From positions 23,703,394 to 23,767,393 of the forward strand of contig CM072148.1 of the NCBI GenBank assembly GCA_036850595.1: a stretch of DNA of 64,000 nucleotides, in the 5' to 3' direction. Positions within the stretch are counted from its first letter, which is position 1; each line of letters starts with the position of its first letter. The DNA is from Rhyacichthys aspro. Its lineage: Eukaryota > Chordata > Actinopteri > Gobiiformes > Rhyacichthyidae. Of this stretch, positions 1 to 14,600 are shown in pieces. The translations under genes and the position numbers were made by a program. The notes beneath the pieces are model-generated. The model was not told the DNA's origin, did not search any database, and saw only the letters and a list, made by a program, of their open reading frames with translations.

Positions 1-2337
1 TAATAAATTAGGGCAAAGTAGTAACCACTTATTAATTAAAATAAAGATTTTTTTCAACTCAAAGTAAAATTGTGGCATATTCAATATATTGGTGTTAAAA
101 CTAAAGCAAATTAATCTAGGTCTAATAGTATTTATCATGCATGTTGGTGATTTGTAAAGTTATAAAACAATGGCAATAGTTGGCAGCTGTCACCACTAAT
201 GATACCTTACATTGACAATACGTGCTGGTTTTTCTGTCTACCCACCAGGACATTGCATTTGCTTCACAACCTGCTTACCTGAATGTGTAGCGTGGTTCCA
301 TGTGGTGACAGAGAGTGCAGCTGTGGGGCTGACAGGCACGGGTCGAGCGTTTGTTGCTGGTTTGTGCTGCATTTTGTTTGTTTTTTTCTCTTTTTGTGTC
401 ACTATGTTTCTGAGAATGTACTTTCTTTTTGTTTGTATAAAATGAAAGAAAAAAAAAAGAATAAAAAGTAAAAGACAGCACCTGGTAATAGCTTCTGAAA
501 TTAGACAAGACTGGGCGTGCTCAAGGTGGTATAGAAGTAGGCAACAGTTACTGACACTTTATCCTCCTTTATAGCTTATTTAAAACAATTCCTGTGGCAG
601 TTCATAAGTTCCTTGAATACTGGGTGTGCAATCCTTCAGAAACCACTGAGAGCATCACCTGGATGTAAACCTGCACCAAAAAGGATTTTATGATTCTGAA
701 AAGGATTGTTCTGATTCAGCTGAGGTATGGTTCTCTGTGGTTATAACCTGAAATATCATTTGTGTTTGCTGTGTCCCTTCACAAGAGAATCCAGCTGGAT
801 ACTCTTTGGAAACAAATGTTTATTTGCCGATAGAGCCTCCACAGAGACACTCAGAGACAAAGGTTAGTTGAACACACCACAATGGAGACAACAGCCTTCA
901 TCTGCAAAGTTTAATTTAGATATAGATCTAGATTAGGTGCCACTCTGACACACACTGTGACAGAAGAGGCACGCCTCATCATTTGGTGCGACACAGCCAC
1001 TGTGTACCAGCTTTAGTTCATCCTTAAAAAAGGTGTGCCCCACTTTACAATGAATATTTCAAGAGCTTATTAAAGGTGTAACATGTCCTGCTCACAGTTC
1101 ATCTTGTCTCCACAGATGAGCCTTTAACACATCACAGAGTTTTTCTGAAAATGGCAAAATGTCTGTGGCATTTCAGTGCTTTGTTTGAATGAGATAAAAA
1201 ATTCTCTGAATATGCAGTCTTTTAAAAATGGACTCTTGTAATGTAAAATGTATTCTTGCCACTGCAGTAAACCAACAGGTGTGAACTGAAGTTACCAAAT
1301 CGATTCGACTATAAATAAATACATTTTTAGCCAAACACTCTGATATTTTTCTTTTGGAAATGCAACAGATTATTTTCCACATTCCAGAACACAGTTGTTA
1401 CATAAACAGCCCCTGTCTTGTACACTCATGTCCACAAGTTTAAATATCTCTACTGGTGATGTGTTTGACTGTTTCTGATGGAAATAGACAATCTGCATCA
1501 CATGATCATGGCTGCTTTCATTCAGCAAAACAAATGTGTGCTGTGATCCGTCTGTGGACCACATACAAAGTCCTGACAGGCATTCTGCAGTCTGACTTCA
1601 AATACAAAAGTGGTATTAAACTGAGGTCCGAAGGGCACAGTCCGTTTCCTATGAGAGTCACATCGTTTCATGAAGATTCATCTTTTGAATCTGAGTTCAA
1701 AAGATGATGGAATGAAACTACTTGTGCAATATTAAAAACTTACAATTAAAAAAACCTACAGATATCCGTGCATCTGTTTTTCCTTTAAAACAGAAAGTTT
1801 TCATGCACACAAAGGGGGTTACCTCTGTTGTACCTTGCAGCAGGACAAATACCTTGTATGTGCTCACATGCCTGTACCTCTGTGTGCACATCAAGAACAT
1901 GTTGCATGGTTGGATATAAGTTTTACATGTTTTAGGGCCACACTGGGAACAAAAACATCCAGATATTACGAGATAACAGTCATTGTATTTTGAAAGAAAA
2001 TTCACATTTGCACTAAGCTCTAGTTTAAATAGTCTGTAAAAGGTGAGTTACTTTGTTGAAGTTTGTGGCAATATCAAGTCTATGGAGCTATTCTCAGACA
2101 TTATACTGATATATATCTTAATATACTGTCTCTGAGGCCATTACTCTCAATGTCATGATAGTTCTGACCAGAGCAGCCGCATTCACGCATTCACAGTCCT
2201 TTACTTCAACTGTGAATTTGGACTATTGGATTTTTCTTTTTACATAGGACTTTCCTCTAGTAATGTCTGGCTCTCTTTCTTCCAATGTGGCCTTATTACA
2301 CCGTACAACATTTTCAAGTCTTCATTGTGCTGTCTCC
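1..2337. other. 3' flank of camsap3, including its probable 3' UTR
   Basis: No coding exon is visible here. The region follows the camsap3 stop codon on the minus strand, so its right part should be 3' UTR. The first canonical poly(A) signal on the minus strand that I can find is AATAAA, read as tttatt at 819-824. That would give a 3' UTR of about 1.5 kb, but a non-canonical signal nearer the stop is equally possible. The short open frames here have no recognisable domains. Confidence 0.5.
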
Positions 2338-2661
2338 TCATTTTGAAGAGACCACCTTCTTGGTAATGCTTGCCCTTCTGCTGCCCCCTCCCCCACCCCC
2401 TCCTTGCCAAAGATGGCCGGGAATGGTAAAGGCATCCACGGTCATGCCCAGGGTTTTGGAGGGAATGGCACTGAACTGCTTCCTGTCAGAGCTGTACTTG
2501 TAGATGGACTCCACCTGAGCTGAGCTTACAGTCTTAGGTCCCACGCCGGTGAGTCGCACCAGCTCCTGGGAGTCGGGGTTCAGAGTGTAGACCCCCCTGA
2601 ACTGGCAGCTGGAGTCACGGAAGAGGATCAGGAAGTGGTTGGCAGCACTCTTCTCCATTTC
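2338..2661 (-). CDS. camsap3: camsap3 exon 18, rest of CKK domain and stop
   Basis: It reads EMEKSAANHFLILFRDSSCQ, LTGVGPKTV, IYKYSSDRKQFSAIPSKTL and VDAFTIPGHLWQ, the remainder of the CKK fold. The conserved domain is followed by seven glycines from a G-rich run and the basic tail SRRASITKKVVSSK, then TGA at 2338-2340. Human has a different Lys/Pro/Gly tail, so the polyglycine is a local feature. Confidence 0.95.
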   Translation of the reverse strand, partial: EMEKSAANHFLILFRDSSCQFRGVYTLNPDSQELVRLTGVGPKTVSSAQVESIYKYSSDRKQFSAIPSKTLGMTVDAFTIPGHLWQGGGGGGGSRRASITKKVVSSK

Positions 2662-5600
2662 CTGAGGATGACACAGGTCATAGAAGGGAAAATAGATCCT
2701 GAGACTGTTTGTATCAGAGTGAACCCACCAGAATTCTGCTTAAACCTAGACAGTGTTTAATTGTACTGACTGCAAATTGTGTGCTGTTTGTGAGGGGGTG
2801 GAGGACATTAGTGAGACTCTGGTGCAGTTGCTCTGTGAGTATGGTTCCCATGAATAAGTTTGAAAGCAGAATTACAAACCGCCACCAAAGACAAGACACA
2901 GGGGTTTCAGAGTATTTCCTACATTTTGTTTAAAATGTGAAACTTTTGAACAAATGTGAAACTTTTGAACAAATGTGAACCCCAAATATCTAAATGGGCC
3001 CAAACTGGAGGAGCCTCCTAAATTGATGACATAAATGTCATATAACTATCCTGATAATGAAAGAAAAAAAAGGAAAAATATTGTCCATCAACAAAATAAA
3101 ATGAGCATAGGGCAAATGTGGAGCAATGAGAAGGTAAAATGTCTTTTTTTAGCATTTGGGCAGACAGCAGCTTCTACAGTGTTTCTCAAGGCCTTATTTT
3201 TGTGGTTTGGTGGACTTTAAAGTGCCAACTGTGAATGCTCATTGAAGCAGAGCTTTTTGCACCTGACCAAACTAAATTTTCTGTTTTGGTGTGAACTAAA
3301 TGAAGCAGACTACAAGTGTGAACAAAACCTATGAGAACTGTAGTAACTAGATAATACTTCTGTATTGACATGACTGCACTTTTAGGACTTCAAATCAGAA
3401 GTCCTTTCTATTTCAAGATTTCAGCCAACATTATCACCAAAGGTGCAGTAAAACCTGCAAGACACGCATTATTGGCTTCAACTTATTATGACGAAAGGTA
3501 TTGAAAAGCAGCTGACCTACGTTTATCTATAATCTACATGTCTACATTGAACAAGAGCTTTTATTACAACCCAGTCTTTCATTCAGCACTTAGGTGTATA
3601 ACAGGAGATAGATACAGAACTCACCACTGTGATCTGTATAATGAAGTTGGGTGGCCTTTGCTAAATGTAAGAAGAGAACAACTCTTTTCTCATTTTATTC
3701 ATATATAAAGTACTTTTTCATTTTGCCTAATTTTCTAACGCACATTTTAAACTATAGGTTAAGTTAACACCAGACCAGGTCTCAAGACTTTTTAATATTC
3801 CAGAGTGTTTGCAAAACATGTTAAAGTTAATTTTCTTCTTATCTGTGGAATAAGGCTGAGCAATCATTCCAATTAGACTCACTGGTGTCTTTGAGCCATT
3901 TTAAATCCCTTGACAAAGAATTTAGTGCATCTTTGTATCTGACAGTAAACTGAATACCATGTATCATGTCTTGGTAAACCTTGTATTGATTTATTGTATT
4001 GTATATCTAACAGGGTCATCGTGGAAAAGAGAGAAGTGTTGAGTCTCCCCTGTATAAATAAAGTTTAATAATAATTAGGTTGGACAGATAATTTTATGAT
4101 GAGTCGCTTTAATATTTAAGGGTTCTTACATATGCAACAGCTCTGGTTTTGGCCTTAATAAATACAACGTAGTAACAACATTAAACTATGAAATGTCTTA
4201 GCACTCCAGGATCTGATCCATAGAAACTTGTAGAACAGGAGTCCACCATTCTGTTCATGTGCATGATATTTTACAAATGCCAAAACATACGGTGTAGTGG
4301 TGTTGTTACAAGTGTATACATTGAAATGAAGTTATAATGTGAAATGTTTTGACAGAAAGCTCATTTGATATTCTTTATAATAATGTATAAATGGATCTTG
4401 TACCTCAACTATCTTTTTTTTCTGTGCCTCATTGACCTTCCCAGCCAGGCAACATCGAGACAGAGCGCTGTGAATGATGAATTTATTGGACTTGAAACTG
4501 GGCTCTTTAAAGAGCTTTGGGCCTGCAAAACCAAACAAAGACCTGTTAGTGGAATATCTACACAGAAGGGTACATAAGGGTTTGTTCATGGCTCAATAAC
4601 ATTTATCCAACATATGTACAGTGTATACGGTATGTGTGGTATATGCAGTACCTGTGTATTCCGGGGCAGGAGAGGTTCCATTAGAGCCAGTGTCCCAGTC
4701 CTTGTCTCCGTTATGGTTTGCTACTCTGCTTGGGGTCACACATCCAGAAGGAGAACTGGGACGACTGTTGACAGAAACAGAGTGGGGCCTTTTTATCTAT
4801 ACTGAATATATATAGAACCACTAACATTTTAATGACTGGTAGAACTGCTACTAGAATGCCTTTAAAAAAAGTGATGGCAGACAGAAAGCTAATGTGTTTT
4901 AGGGTTTTACCTCTGGGGTTTTTTAGCAGGTTCACTGTTAATGGCCTTAGTCTCATCAGTAGTAGCCAAGTTCAGAGACGAGTGAGAGAACACTTTAGTC
5001 AACTTTGATCCTAGAGAAACAAGAACATGACAGATGTTTAGCTCAGAACATCTCTAATGGTTACAGTTGTTTAAAAAAGTTTGGGCACCCCTCTGAGGCT
5101 GCATAATAATTTACTTTATCTTCACAGGAAATGATCAAAGTGGCATGCCATTCATTTTCTAGTCAAAGCTGAGTACTGGGGTGTTTTTGAGACAAAAACT
5201 TTAAGTGTGGCGATATTCAATTGTATGTAATTAAATCAGAGGTTAGAAATACGCTGTGCAAAAAAATTTGGGCACCCTTGTCATTTTACTGATTTGAATA
5301 CCTGTAACTATTTATTGGAATACAAAATTGGTCTGATGAGCTCATTCAGCATTGAACTCCACACACAGGTGTATCCAATCATGAGAAAAGGTATTTCAGG
5401 TGGCCAATTTCAAGGTGTTCTTCTCTTTGACTCTCCTCTGAAGAATGGGGACATGGGGGCTTCAAAACAACTCTCGAATGACCTGAACACAAAGATTACT
5501 GATTATTGATCATTATGATTTAGGGGAAGGCTACAAAAAGCTATCTCAGAGATTTCAGCTGCAAGTTTCCACTGTGAAGAACATAGTGAGGAAATGGAAG

Positions 5601-8600
5601 GCTACAGGCACAGTTCTTGTTAAGGCCAAAAGTGGCAGGTCACGAAAAATATCAGAGAGGCAAAGGTGAAGGATGGTGAGAATGGTCAAAAACAACCCAC
5701 AGACCACCTCCAAAGACCTTCAAGATCATCTTGCATCAGATGGGGTGTATGTGCATCGTTCAATTCAGCGCACTTTGCACAAGGAAAAGCTGTACGGGAG
5801 AGTGATGCGGAAGAAGCCTTTTCTGAGCACACGCCACAAACGCTTGAGTCGCTTGAGGTATGCAGAGGCACATTTGGACAAGCCAACTTCATTTTGGAAT
5901 AAGGTGCTATGGACGGATGAGACAAAGATTGAGTTATTTGGGCATAACAAGCGCTGTTATGGATGGCGGCAGAAAAACACAGCATTCCAAGAAAAACACT
6001 TGTTACCCACAGTAAAATTTGGTGGAGGTTCCAACATGCTGTGGGGCTGTGTGGCGAATGCTGGTACTGGGAATCTTGTTAAAGTTGAGGGTCACATGGA
6101 TTCCTCAATACCAGCAAATTCTTGAGAATAATATTCAAGAATCCGTCACAAAGTTGAAGTTACGCCGGGGCTGGATATGTCAACAAGACAACGACCCAAA
6201 ACACTGCTCAAAATCTTCTCAGGCATTCATGCAAATACATTGTTCTGGAATGGCCATCCCAGTCCCCAGACTTGAATATCATTGAAAATCTGTGGGATGA
6301 TTTGAAGCAGGCTATATGAAGCTTAACAGTAAATGTGTGTCCAATAGACCTCATTTCACCACTGAAATATTATATATATTGTCCATCAGTTATTTGATAG
6401 ATCAAAATGAAGTTGCTGATACAAACACCCAATGATTTACAAATGAAACTGATGGAAATTGTCAGGGGTGCCCAAACTTTTACATACAACTGTATAGTAA
6501 AGATTGCACTAACTGACACCAGGGAGTGGTATTTCAAAATCCTGATCCTCTTGGATTGAATTAAATCCTGATCTAATCCTATCCTGCCTTTGATCCGGAT
6601 TAAAAGCTGCTGCTGTGAGTATTTCAAAACTTCTGGATCAATTTCATCCTAAAAATCAGGATTATCCTGATCCCACCTCAGACATGGATTTGAGGGAGAT
6701 TAGATGTAAAGGTTTGAACAACCAAAGCGTTTTACTTAAAAATTATTTTGCGATTTGTCAGAATTTTAATTTAAAATGTAACTAACAAGAATTCTAATTA
6801 TTGGGGCACTTAATGGAATTAAATAAATAGTATGCAAAAGTAACTCATTTCACCTCAACCAATAAGAAAAACAATGATAGAGTTAGATAGAGTCAGTCCT
6901 ACATTTCTTTTATTTAACACCAAAATTTAAGAGATTTTTCAAATAAAATGCCAACTGGACTTAAAGATTCAAATGCTTTCTACAAACAAAACTTATCAAG
7001 TAGTTTTTATCAATCTTTTAACAAAACTCCAGCAACTGAATTTTTAACTTAACTTCTTGTTTAAGCAGTGTGATTTTGTATTTGTTTTTTTTTAGTTTTA
7101 AACCTTTTTTTTGTTTATTTTATTTTATTCATTCATATTCTTTTATAATGCAGAGGTCAGCATTGATCAAACCAAAGGACCAAAGAACTCATCCTCAGAA
7201 GAAAGTTAATAAACCAGCTCATGGACTTTTAGGGCTTTGCCATCACTGTGTTTACATTTAAATTAATATAATGCATCTTACAACAGAAAGTGAAACTCTG
7301 ATAAAGTGTAAGCTACAAACAGTTAGCTTTCCTTTAACGTGCTGGTGACAAGAAGCTGCAATCTGAACAACAGTTAATAACAACCAGTGGCGTGCTTACC
7401 ATTAGGCAAAGGTAGGCAAATGCCTAGGGCCCCCAACATGCAAGGGCCCCAACATTTTGGGTATTACTGGTCCGGTCTGCCGGCAATTTAAGCTAGCACT
7501 ATTATTAGCTCAGCTCACCACAGCGGCGCACCTTAATGTTACGAATGTAACCCAGGATCTATGATGTTCAGGTTACTATTTGAATATGATGTGCTTCTGA
7601 CATATACTATTACTGATTGTTCCTTTTGTATATGTTTCTTTCAGACCACACACACTTACACACACACTCTCGATCCATTAAACATTCTTAAGTCTATCTC
7701 CAGTCTCCTGATTCTGTGATGGGAATCAAGTGTCTAAATTGGCTGCTTCAGCCAGTGTTACTCCTTTAGATTAATGTAGAGGTTCCTGCAATTTATTTTA
7801 CAGTTAAAAAACACCTAAAAACAGAGACAGAGTGGTTGATCCACACTGTGCTTGTGTTAGAACTGACAGTAAATGAAAAGAACAATAATGCTCCCACAAT
7901 GTCAAATATTGAAGTTAATTTAATAGTATTACCGTATTTTCCGGACTATAGAGCGCACCTAAATATAAGCCGCACCCACTAACATTTAAAAGAAATATAT
8001 ATTTTGTCACATATAAGCCACACCGGACTATAAGCCGCCGATACCCAGGCTGAGAAATAAGATATTTACATAGAAAGAGAAAGAGTTTATTCATATACCT
8101 GAACTGATTGTTTCCGAACAGTGCCTGTAACACGGCAGTAAAAGCGCTGATCAAACAAAACAGAAAAGTCATTGATGGTTTTATTCATCTTCCTCCTGTG
8201 CACTAAAACCAAGTTGCTTTATTTTTCTTCCTACTGCGTACTGAAACCACTGAACACCAAACCACCACAACCTGCTGCTATTTCTGAGCGACAGAGCTGG
8301 CGGCTGCAGGACGTGCAATGTGTTATTTATTATTGAGTAGTTTATAATAAATAAAATAAAGTAAATCTCCACACCACTAATTTGATTCACTGTATCTTGA
8401 CATCTCCCCCCCAAGATCTGGTGGTATACGTGCCACAGACATAGAGTTACATAACCTGACTCTGCCAGATAGAACTGCTCCACAGAACATAGTCTATTTC
8501 GCAGTACCATCTGGGAAGGCTCCCGTTGAAAGCAAAAGGGAGGCGCCTTCTGTCAAAAACTTGGTGTTGATTGGATGAAGCACCGACAAGTATCTGCTTA

Positions 8601-11600
8601 GCATGAGGTTTCTTTAGCCAGTCACAGCAACGATATGACGTGCCACTCTTTGCTCTTCTTTCAAAGAAGAAATACTCTCTACTTCTGATAAAACTGTTTC
8701 GATAGGAGCGTCAACGCTAATGTCTTTCGTCGTAGCCATGTTGATAACAAAGAGGAGAAGAGAGCACTAGTTGATTTCTTCAAATTAAAAACCCGCCTCT
8801 ACCTGTTAGTCCTGCAACATCATTGGTCAAAAGAGTCCGGTGAGTCCACGGTTCGCGACACAAGCCGTTTGGTTGGCGCGATACAAGATAGATTTACAAG
8901 AGTTTTGGAAACTCCTAAATCTCATGAGAATCTAGCTGCAGCGCAAGGTTAAGAGTTACACATAGTAGATCGGACCTATGTATTTGTTCCAATGACTGGT
9001 ATCTGATCCAGCTTTTTTGTCTGGACTAGTTTTCGATCCAAGTATCCAATCGGTGAATCCCTATTCATTAGTGAGTATTATTTGTTGCTGAGCCTGTTCT
9101 TTTTCCACCTTTAATAAATTGTTGAGACATTCTCTTTCTCAGTTTGCCTTTTGTGCTTAAGTGGTGGTGCTGGTGGTGGTGTAGCTGGTGGACTCCCCAC
9201 CTCTTCCAAGACAAGGTTCCGACTTCAAATGCAGGCTCCTCCGGGTTGAGGGTGATAGTTTCGACAGGTTCAGTGGTTCAGTGGGATCAACTGATTCCCC
9301 TGTACCAGCAGGCAGGATACCACACAGGGCTTGAAAACTCTCACTTCCAAATATGTCCAAAACATTATCAGTGAATTCCCCAAGTTTTATGGCCTTGTTT
9401 CCTGTTTGGGTTGGCTCTGTTGGTCACAACCAGTGGCATTAACCTGCCTTGTTATGTCAGCCCATATTTCATTTTTAACTTCAAATGACAGAGAACTCCA
9501 TCCAGGGCCACTAAAACCTACAAAAAGAGTCTTAAAAAAACACGTGTGATAATTTACACAGACACCCTCCAGAAGTGCAGTTTTCTCTGCTGTGGTAAAA
9601 TTGCTTCCTTTGTTTTCTCCATGTTGTCTGAGAAAGGCCTTTTATACCTTAAAGCCTAATTGAAACCATGTGAGCACAGGCTTAATGACATCCATTGCAC
9701 ATGTTCTAAGGCACAGTCAGAGACAATACAAGCCTCGTCAGTATGTTGAACAATCTAATCTTATTGAGCAGTACTCAAATGATGAGATTTATGCATGTTA
9801 TACAGTAGATTTAGAAGAGAAGACATTTTGTTTCACACATTTTGTGATATTTTTCGCCCACATCCACAACCTCCTACTAGAAGGAGTCATGCCTTAACTG
9901 TGGAGGAGCAGGAGCTTATCGCCCTTTGCTTGTGGTTAGGACACATGGCTAGAAAAGATAATGAAAAATAAATACTTAGAGGAAATTCTTTTCATATTGG
10001 TGTCACTGAGTGCACATATATTTATACACGTATATTTGCCTGCTTGAATTATTTTCGTTTGGAGCCAAAGCAAGCCTGCAATATAATATGTGCCTGTATT
10101 GTTTTTCACAACAATGCGCAAATGAGAAAAGATCCACTTAATGAAGAAATCCTGGACAGACCTCCATTTCAGACAGAAGTCCCACAGCTGCAGCCACCAC
10201 CACCGCCAAAGTGATGAACCGGCAGAAAGAGCAGTTAGAAATGTCATGGTCAATTTGTCTCATAATGGTTTATCACATTTAACAGTTTACTACTAATACT
10301 GCTGTGTCTAAATGGAGGACAGAGGAGTTTGTGATTAATGATAATGATTAGGCCTGGTGCTTTTGTTTGACACAACTGCTCCTCATTTTCAGTAATTTCT
10401 ATGTAAGTTTGAATATGAATGCCATATTTAAGTCACCATTTTTTTTAGAAAGTTATACCCACTGATAAAGGCCTCCACTGATAAGCAGTCAAATATAGTT
10501 ATGACATGCATTCAGCACACAAACTTCATTTTCATAAACAATGCTCAAATGGTTGTGACATTTGGAGCCGGTCTGGCCTTTGTCTCTGTAACATTGTAGG
10601 TTAGCCCATATAGTGGTCGGAGGAAAAGAGGAGGCTTGAGACGAAGTCTTGTGCAGACCCACGGACCCAAGGTAAGTTCACCAATCACCAAATTACAACT
10701 AGTCACAATCACAATCAGATGTTCCCCTACAACAGTAGAAAAAGCACAGTTTTACAACTCATAGAATTTCCATATTTTACTATTATTCTTAAAAGCTACA
10801 ATAACTACTTTAAATTGTAAAACCCCCAAACACCCCTCTTTTGGCCAGAACACCTGGAGGAAAAGGAAGACAGAGGTAAGTGTTTGACTGTTTGTAGGTG
10901 GTGCACCATAGTGATATAGTTATCATGTTTCTATTTTTACAGGCCTAACCACGCAGTAACTTCAGAGAGGCCAGACACTGTAACACATTATGTCTCTGCG
11001 CACTCACTACTATTAATTCACAAAAGCATACCATATGTATATATACAAAATCAAGTAATGAACCCTTAGCTTCATTACAGTCTCCTCTTTCCACAAGCAT
11101 CTCAAGGTGAAAAAAAAAAGTTTTGAGGCTGTCCTTTTTGTTGACAAAATATTCCAAGCTGTCTCCTAAAAAGATATGTACAACACATTTTAAAATCGAC
11201 ACACAATGCCTTGTGAGTAAATGCATTTAAATTTGAACCGTGGATCACTACATACAGACGCTAGACTTTTTGCTAATTCATTAGCTACTCAACACAGAAG
11301 TGTTGTGAAGCAGCAGTTTTAGCTCACGTTAATGCAACTCCACTTTATTTTACTTTGCCGTGCTCTTCTTACAATTTTCTGCTGATTTAAGTAGTTTGTT
11401 AACTCAATTTAATGATAGCCTTTCATCAAATCTTAGAACGCATCATCACTGATTAAGGTTATACTTACATTTAGAATTGTGCCAGTTCTTTTTTATTTTG
11501 GTAAAATGTTTGCTCCACTTCCTGTTTCCTGTCTGTGGACCAGGGGGCGGGAATGTATTTGTACATCCCAGTCTGCAGATATCAGGATCACTCTGATCCA

Positions 11601-14600
11601 ATCCAGCAAAGTTTTGAAATATCAGGATAGATCAGGTTGCTCGGTGGCTGAGGACAGGGGAATTTGGTTATCCGGATCATTCTTTTTTGATTTTTTTTTT
11701 AAATACTGGCCCCAGAGCTCTCTACTGCTGAGAAAGATTTATAAATCCAGAGTCCTTTATGTCCACGACCATAACAAGGCAAGTGAAATTTTTCATTTGA
11801 AACATTTCATATAAAAAGACAATCATCCCTCACATAACTGTGGTTCTCTATTGTCTCTATCTCTCCACATATTCCAAATATGTGTGTGTGTGGGGGGGGT
11901 GACCCCCCCCTTGATGGATGGTTTTCTTTAAGACACACCAGCTTGTCTGGACACACCCCTAGCTATGCTTATATAGCACATGCACTGGCTTGTAACCAGG
12001 GATGGGCAGTATTTCAGATATATATATTTAAAATATGCATTTCCACTGCATCCGCTGCGTTACTGCTCCTATCCGACGGACCTGTCCTCTCTATCCTTAC
12101 TGTTAAATACCTTTTGAGTATGATTTTGATTTTTTTTTTTTTATCATGCATTACTACATTTGGCATATAAATCAGCCTTACCATACAGGCTGTGTGCCCA
12201 TTTATCATCTCCAATAAATGCTTCAACCAGCCTTGGAGTCAGTGATTCCCACTCCTTTCTGTATTTTGTGAGTGTACAACTTAGACTAAGACAAAATGAG
12301 CCAGCTGTGTGAGTCTCTAATGATGAATCCTTTTCTGGACGCAGAGGTGAACATCTCCTGCTCTGATCCAACTGAGAGGATCTGCTGCGAGCGGACTGGC
12401 TGTGAGTGCTTTGCTTGTTTAGAAAAGTGCATATAGTCCAATAACACCAGGAAAAGGCAACACTGCCTAAATATTGCCAAACAGAAGACCGTAGTGAGGT
12501 GGGGGGGTCTTCGAGCTCAGCTGGTGACAGTATGCAATACATCCTACAGTCCATCAATTAATAGCGTCCATTTGTTCTACAGTAAATCGTACATTTTAAT
12601 TACAAAATATTACCGAAACGGTGGACCGAACCGAACAGGCCATACCGAAACAATACAGTACAACCACGTACCATTACACCCCTAATATTAATAGGTGTAT
12701 GTTAGCTACAAGAGGAATTTGGTCAGTCAAACCTAACTCTCACTGCTATTGTCTTGTACTCATGAGTTCAACCCTTCCCTTGTCAACCTGCTGTATTGCT
12801 GCTTTACTTGTTCATTTTTAAGACAGGTAAAAAGGAAGGCTCTAGCCTGCAAGCAGCAGCTGAACTCCTGCCCCAGTTTGGTGGGCTCTCCTCCAGATAT
12901 AGGCTGAGCCCAGTCAAGGAAACTGAGAGTGTCCAAGACCATTTTATACTTCCTCAGAGGATTCCTCCATTTGACAAATTGAAGGGAAAGCCATGAAGGA
13001 AGGTTAAAAGAATAAGGAGGGGAAAGGCAGATATTTCCCTTGACTGTGTGTCATTCACTAGGTACGTGAATGAACTCATTCTTGTCATAGCCTTCCTGTT
13101 TGCTATGGCACACATACAGTAGGTTTTCTACTACCATTTTCTATCAGCAGACTAAAGTCTGTACATGACTAAGTCACTTTCACCATCAGATACAGTGAGG
13201 TCCCAGAACGTCAGCTACAGTGGTTGACTGAGTAATAAAGGCCAGGAACTAAGTTGTGTGACCCACCATGGCATCAGATGTGTACCACGGAGGAAAATAC
13301 TTCAGGCTTGAGTTTGGGGAACTCTGGGGAACTCTCACATTTGTCATTAGACATGTTAATATCTTTCCTGTTTATGAAGAAGCAGGCAGATGATCCAGGG
13401 GCTGACATCTGCCTGGTTTCATGTGGCTGTCATACTTGCACTGTTCTCCTAAAAGTAAGACTGCTTATGGAGTGTCAGTAAGTCATTCAGCTGCATTACA
13501 GTGTATTTACTGTAAAGGTTGTTGCAGTGAACACTGTGGCCAGTGTCACACTTAGGACATAACTGTATGCCGGGGTTCACTGAATCAGATTGTTTGTAAA
13601 TTGGTCTATACATACGGTCCCAAAATATTGGACATGGTGACCCATATTTGATACATGTTCTGACCATTGACAAAGGAATTTCTATCAGCTGTATGTGGCA
13701 GAAGGTCTCTGACACGGCCTGCACAGCTGGCTTTCCAAAAAGCCATTGGCGCTAAACCATTGGTTGGGTTTTTGGTTTGTGGCACTTTAGGCAATAGCTG
13801 TGGCTCATATGAAGCCACTTTGGACAGTCTTACTCCATTTAGAGTTTTCCTATGGTGGGTTCTATATCGAAGTCATGGTCAGTATTGTGTCCTATCAGCT
13901 ATATGTTTCTAAAAGTACATTCAGTATATAGTATGAAACTCTATGACATTCCATATATGGCATGTTGTGTGAATTATGCAACAATCTTAGGGGAGCCTTG
14001 GCACCTGAGGGTCTACAGGGTCAAGCCTCACAACTTGAATATGACAATGGTCAAAGGTGGCAGTGTATCTGCACTGAAAGTCATCTTGTGTCCTGCCTGT
14101 TGGCTGACCAGTGCTTTCTCCCCCCCTCTCCTGGTTCTGATAATGAGGTAACACTTTTCAGCATATTATCCCCTTTGGTTGGTAATTGAATTTAACCAAG
14201 CTATCTCTCTAGCTTTGTCTAAACTCACTGCATACACACAGCCATGCGGCAAGTAGAAATGCCCAGAAATACCTCATATTTTCCCCCTGAAAGCTGTGGT
14301 CACAATCACAAAACGGGTCTGGCTTGCTTAAGACAGTGTTACAAAGTGGGATGGTTTGTGTCAATTGGGCTATATTCAATATATGAAGTTTTACCATCCA
14401 CGGTAGCTGCTATGGTGGTGTTTGGCTGGACACCAAACTGTGTATGCTGTGTAACTGCTTTCTTTTATGCAGTGAGAGGTGACTTTATTCCCATCCATCC
14501 TGAAAAGGGCAAATTAATCTGACTGACTTGACATTGTTTACATTAAAGTGTTCAAGTAAAGATGTGTAAGTGTAAATGTCCTCACGGCAAAAGCACTTGC

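Larger units (their letters stand above)
6520..11715 (+). mobile_element. Probable degraded Harbinger-type element (approximate limits)
   Basis: Related, inverted, GGATCA/TGATCC-rich segments lie at about 6528-6680 and 11570-11709. Both include a tatttcaaaact(t) stretch, and the outermost parts read gtatttcaaaa and its rough complement agtattt. Between them lies a recognisable Harbinger-like transposase fragment (9690-9970). Younger repeats (7385 onward) have inserted inside. The ends are diverged and I found no clear target duplication, so the limits are tentative. Confidence 0.4.
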
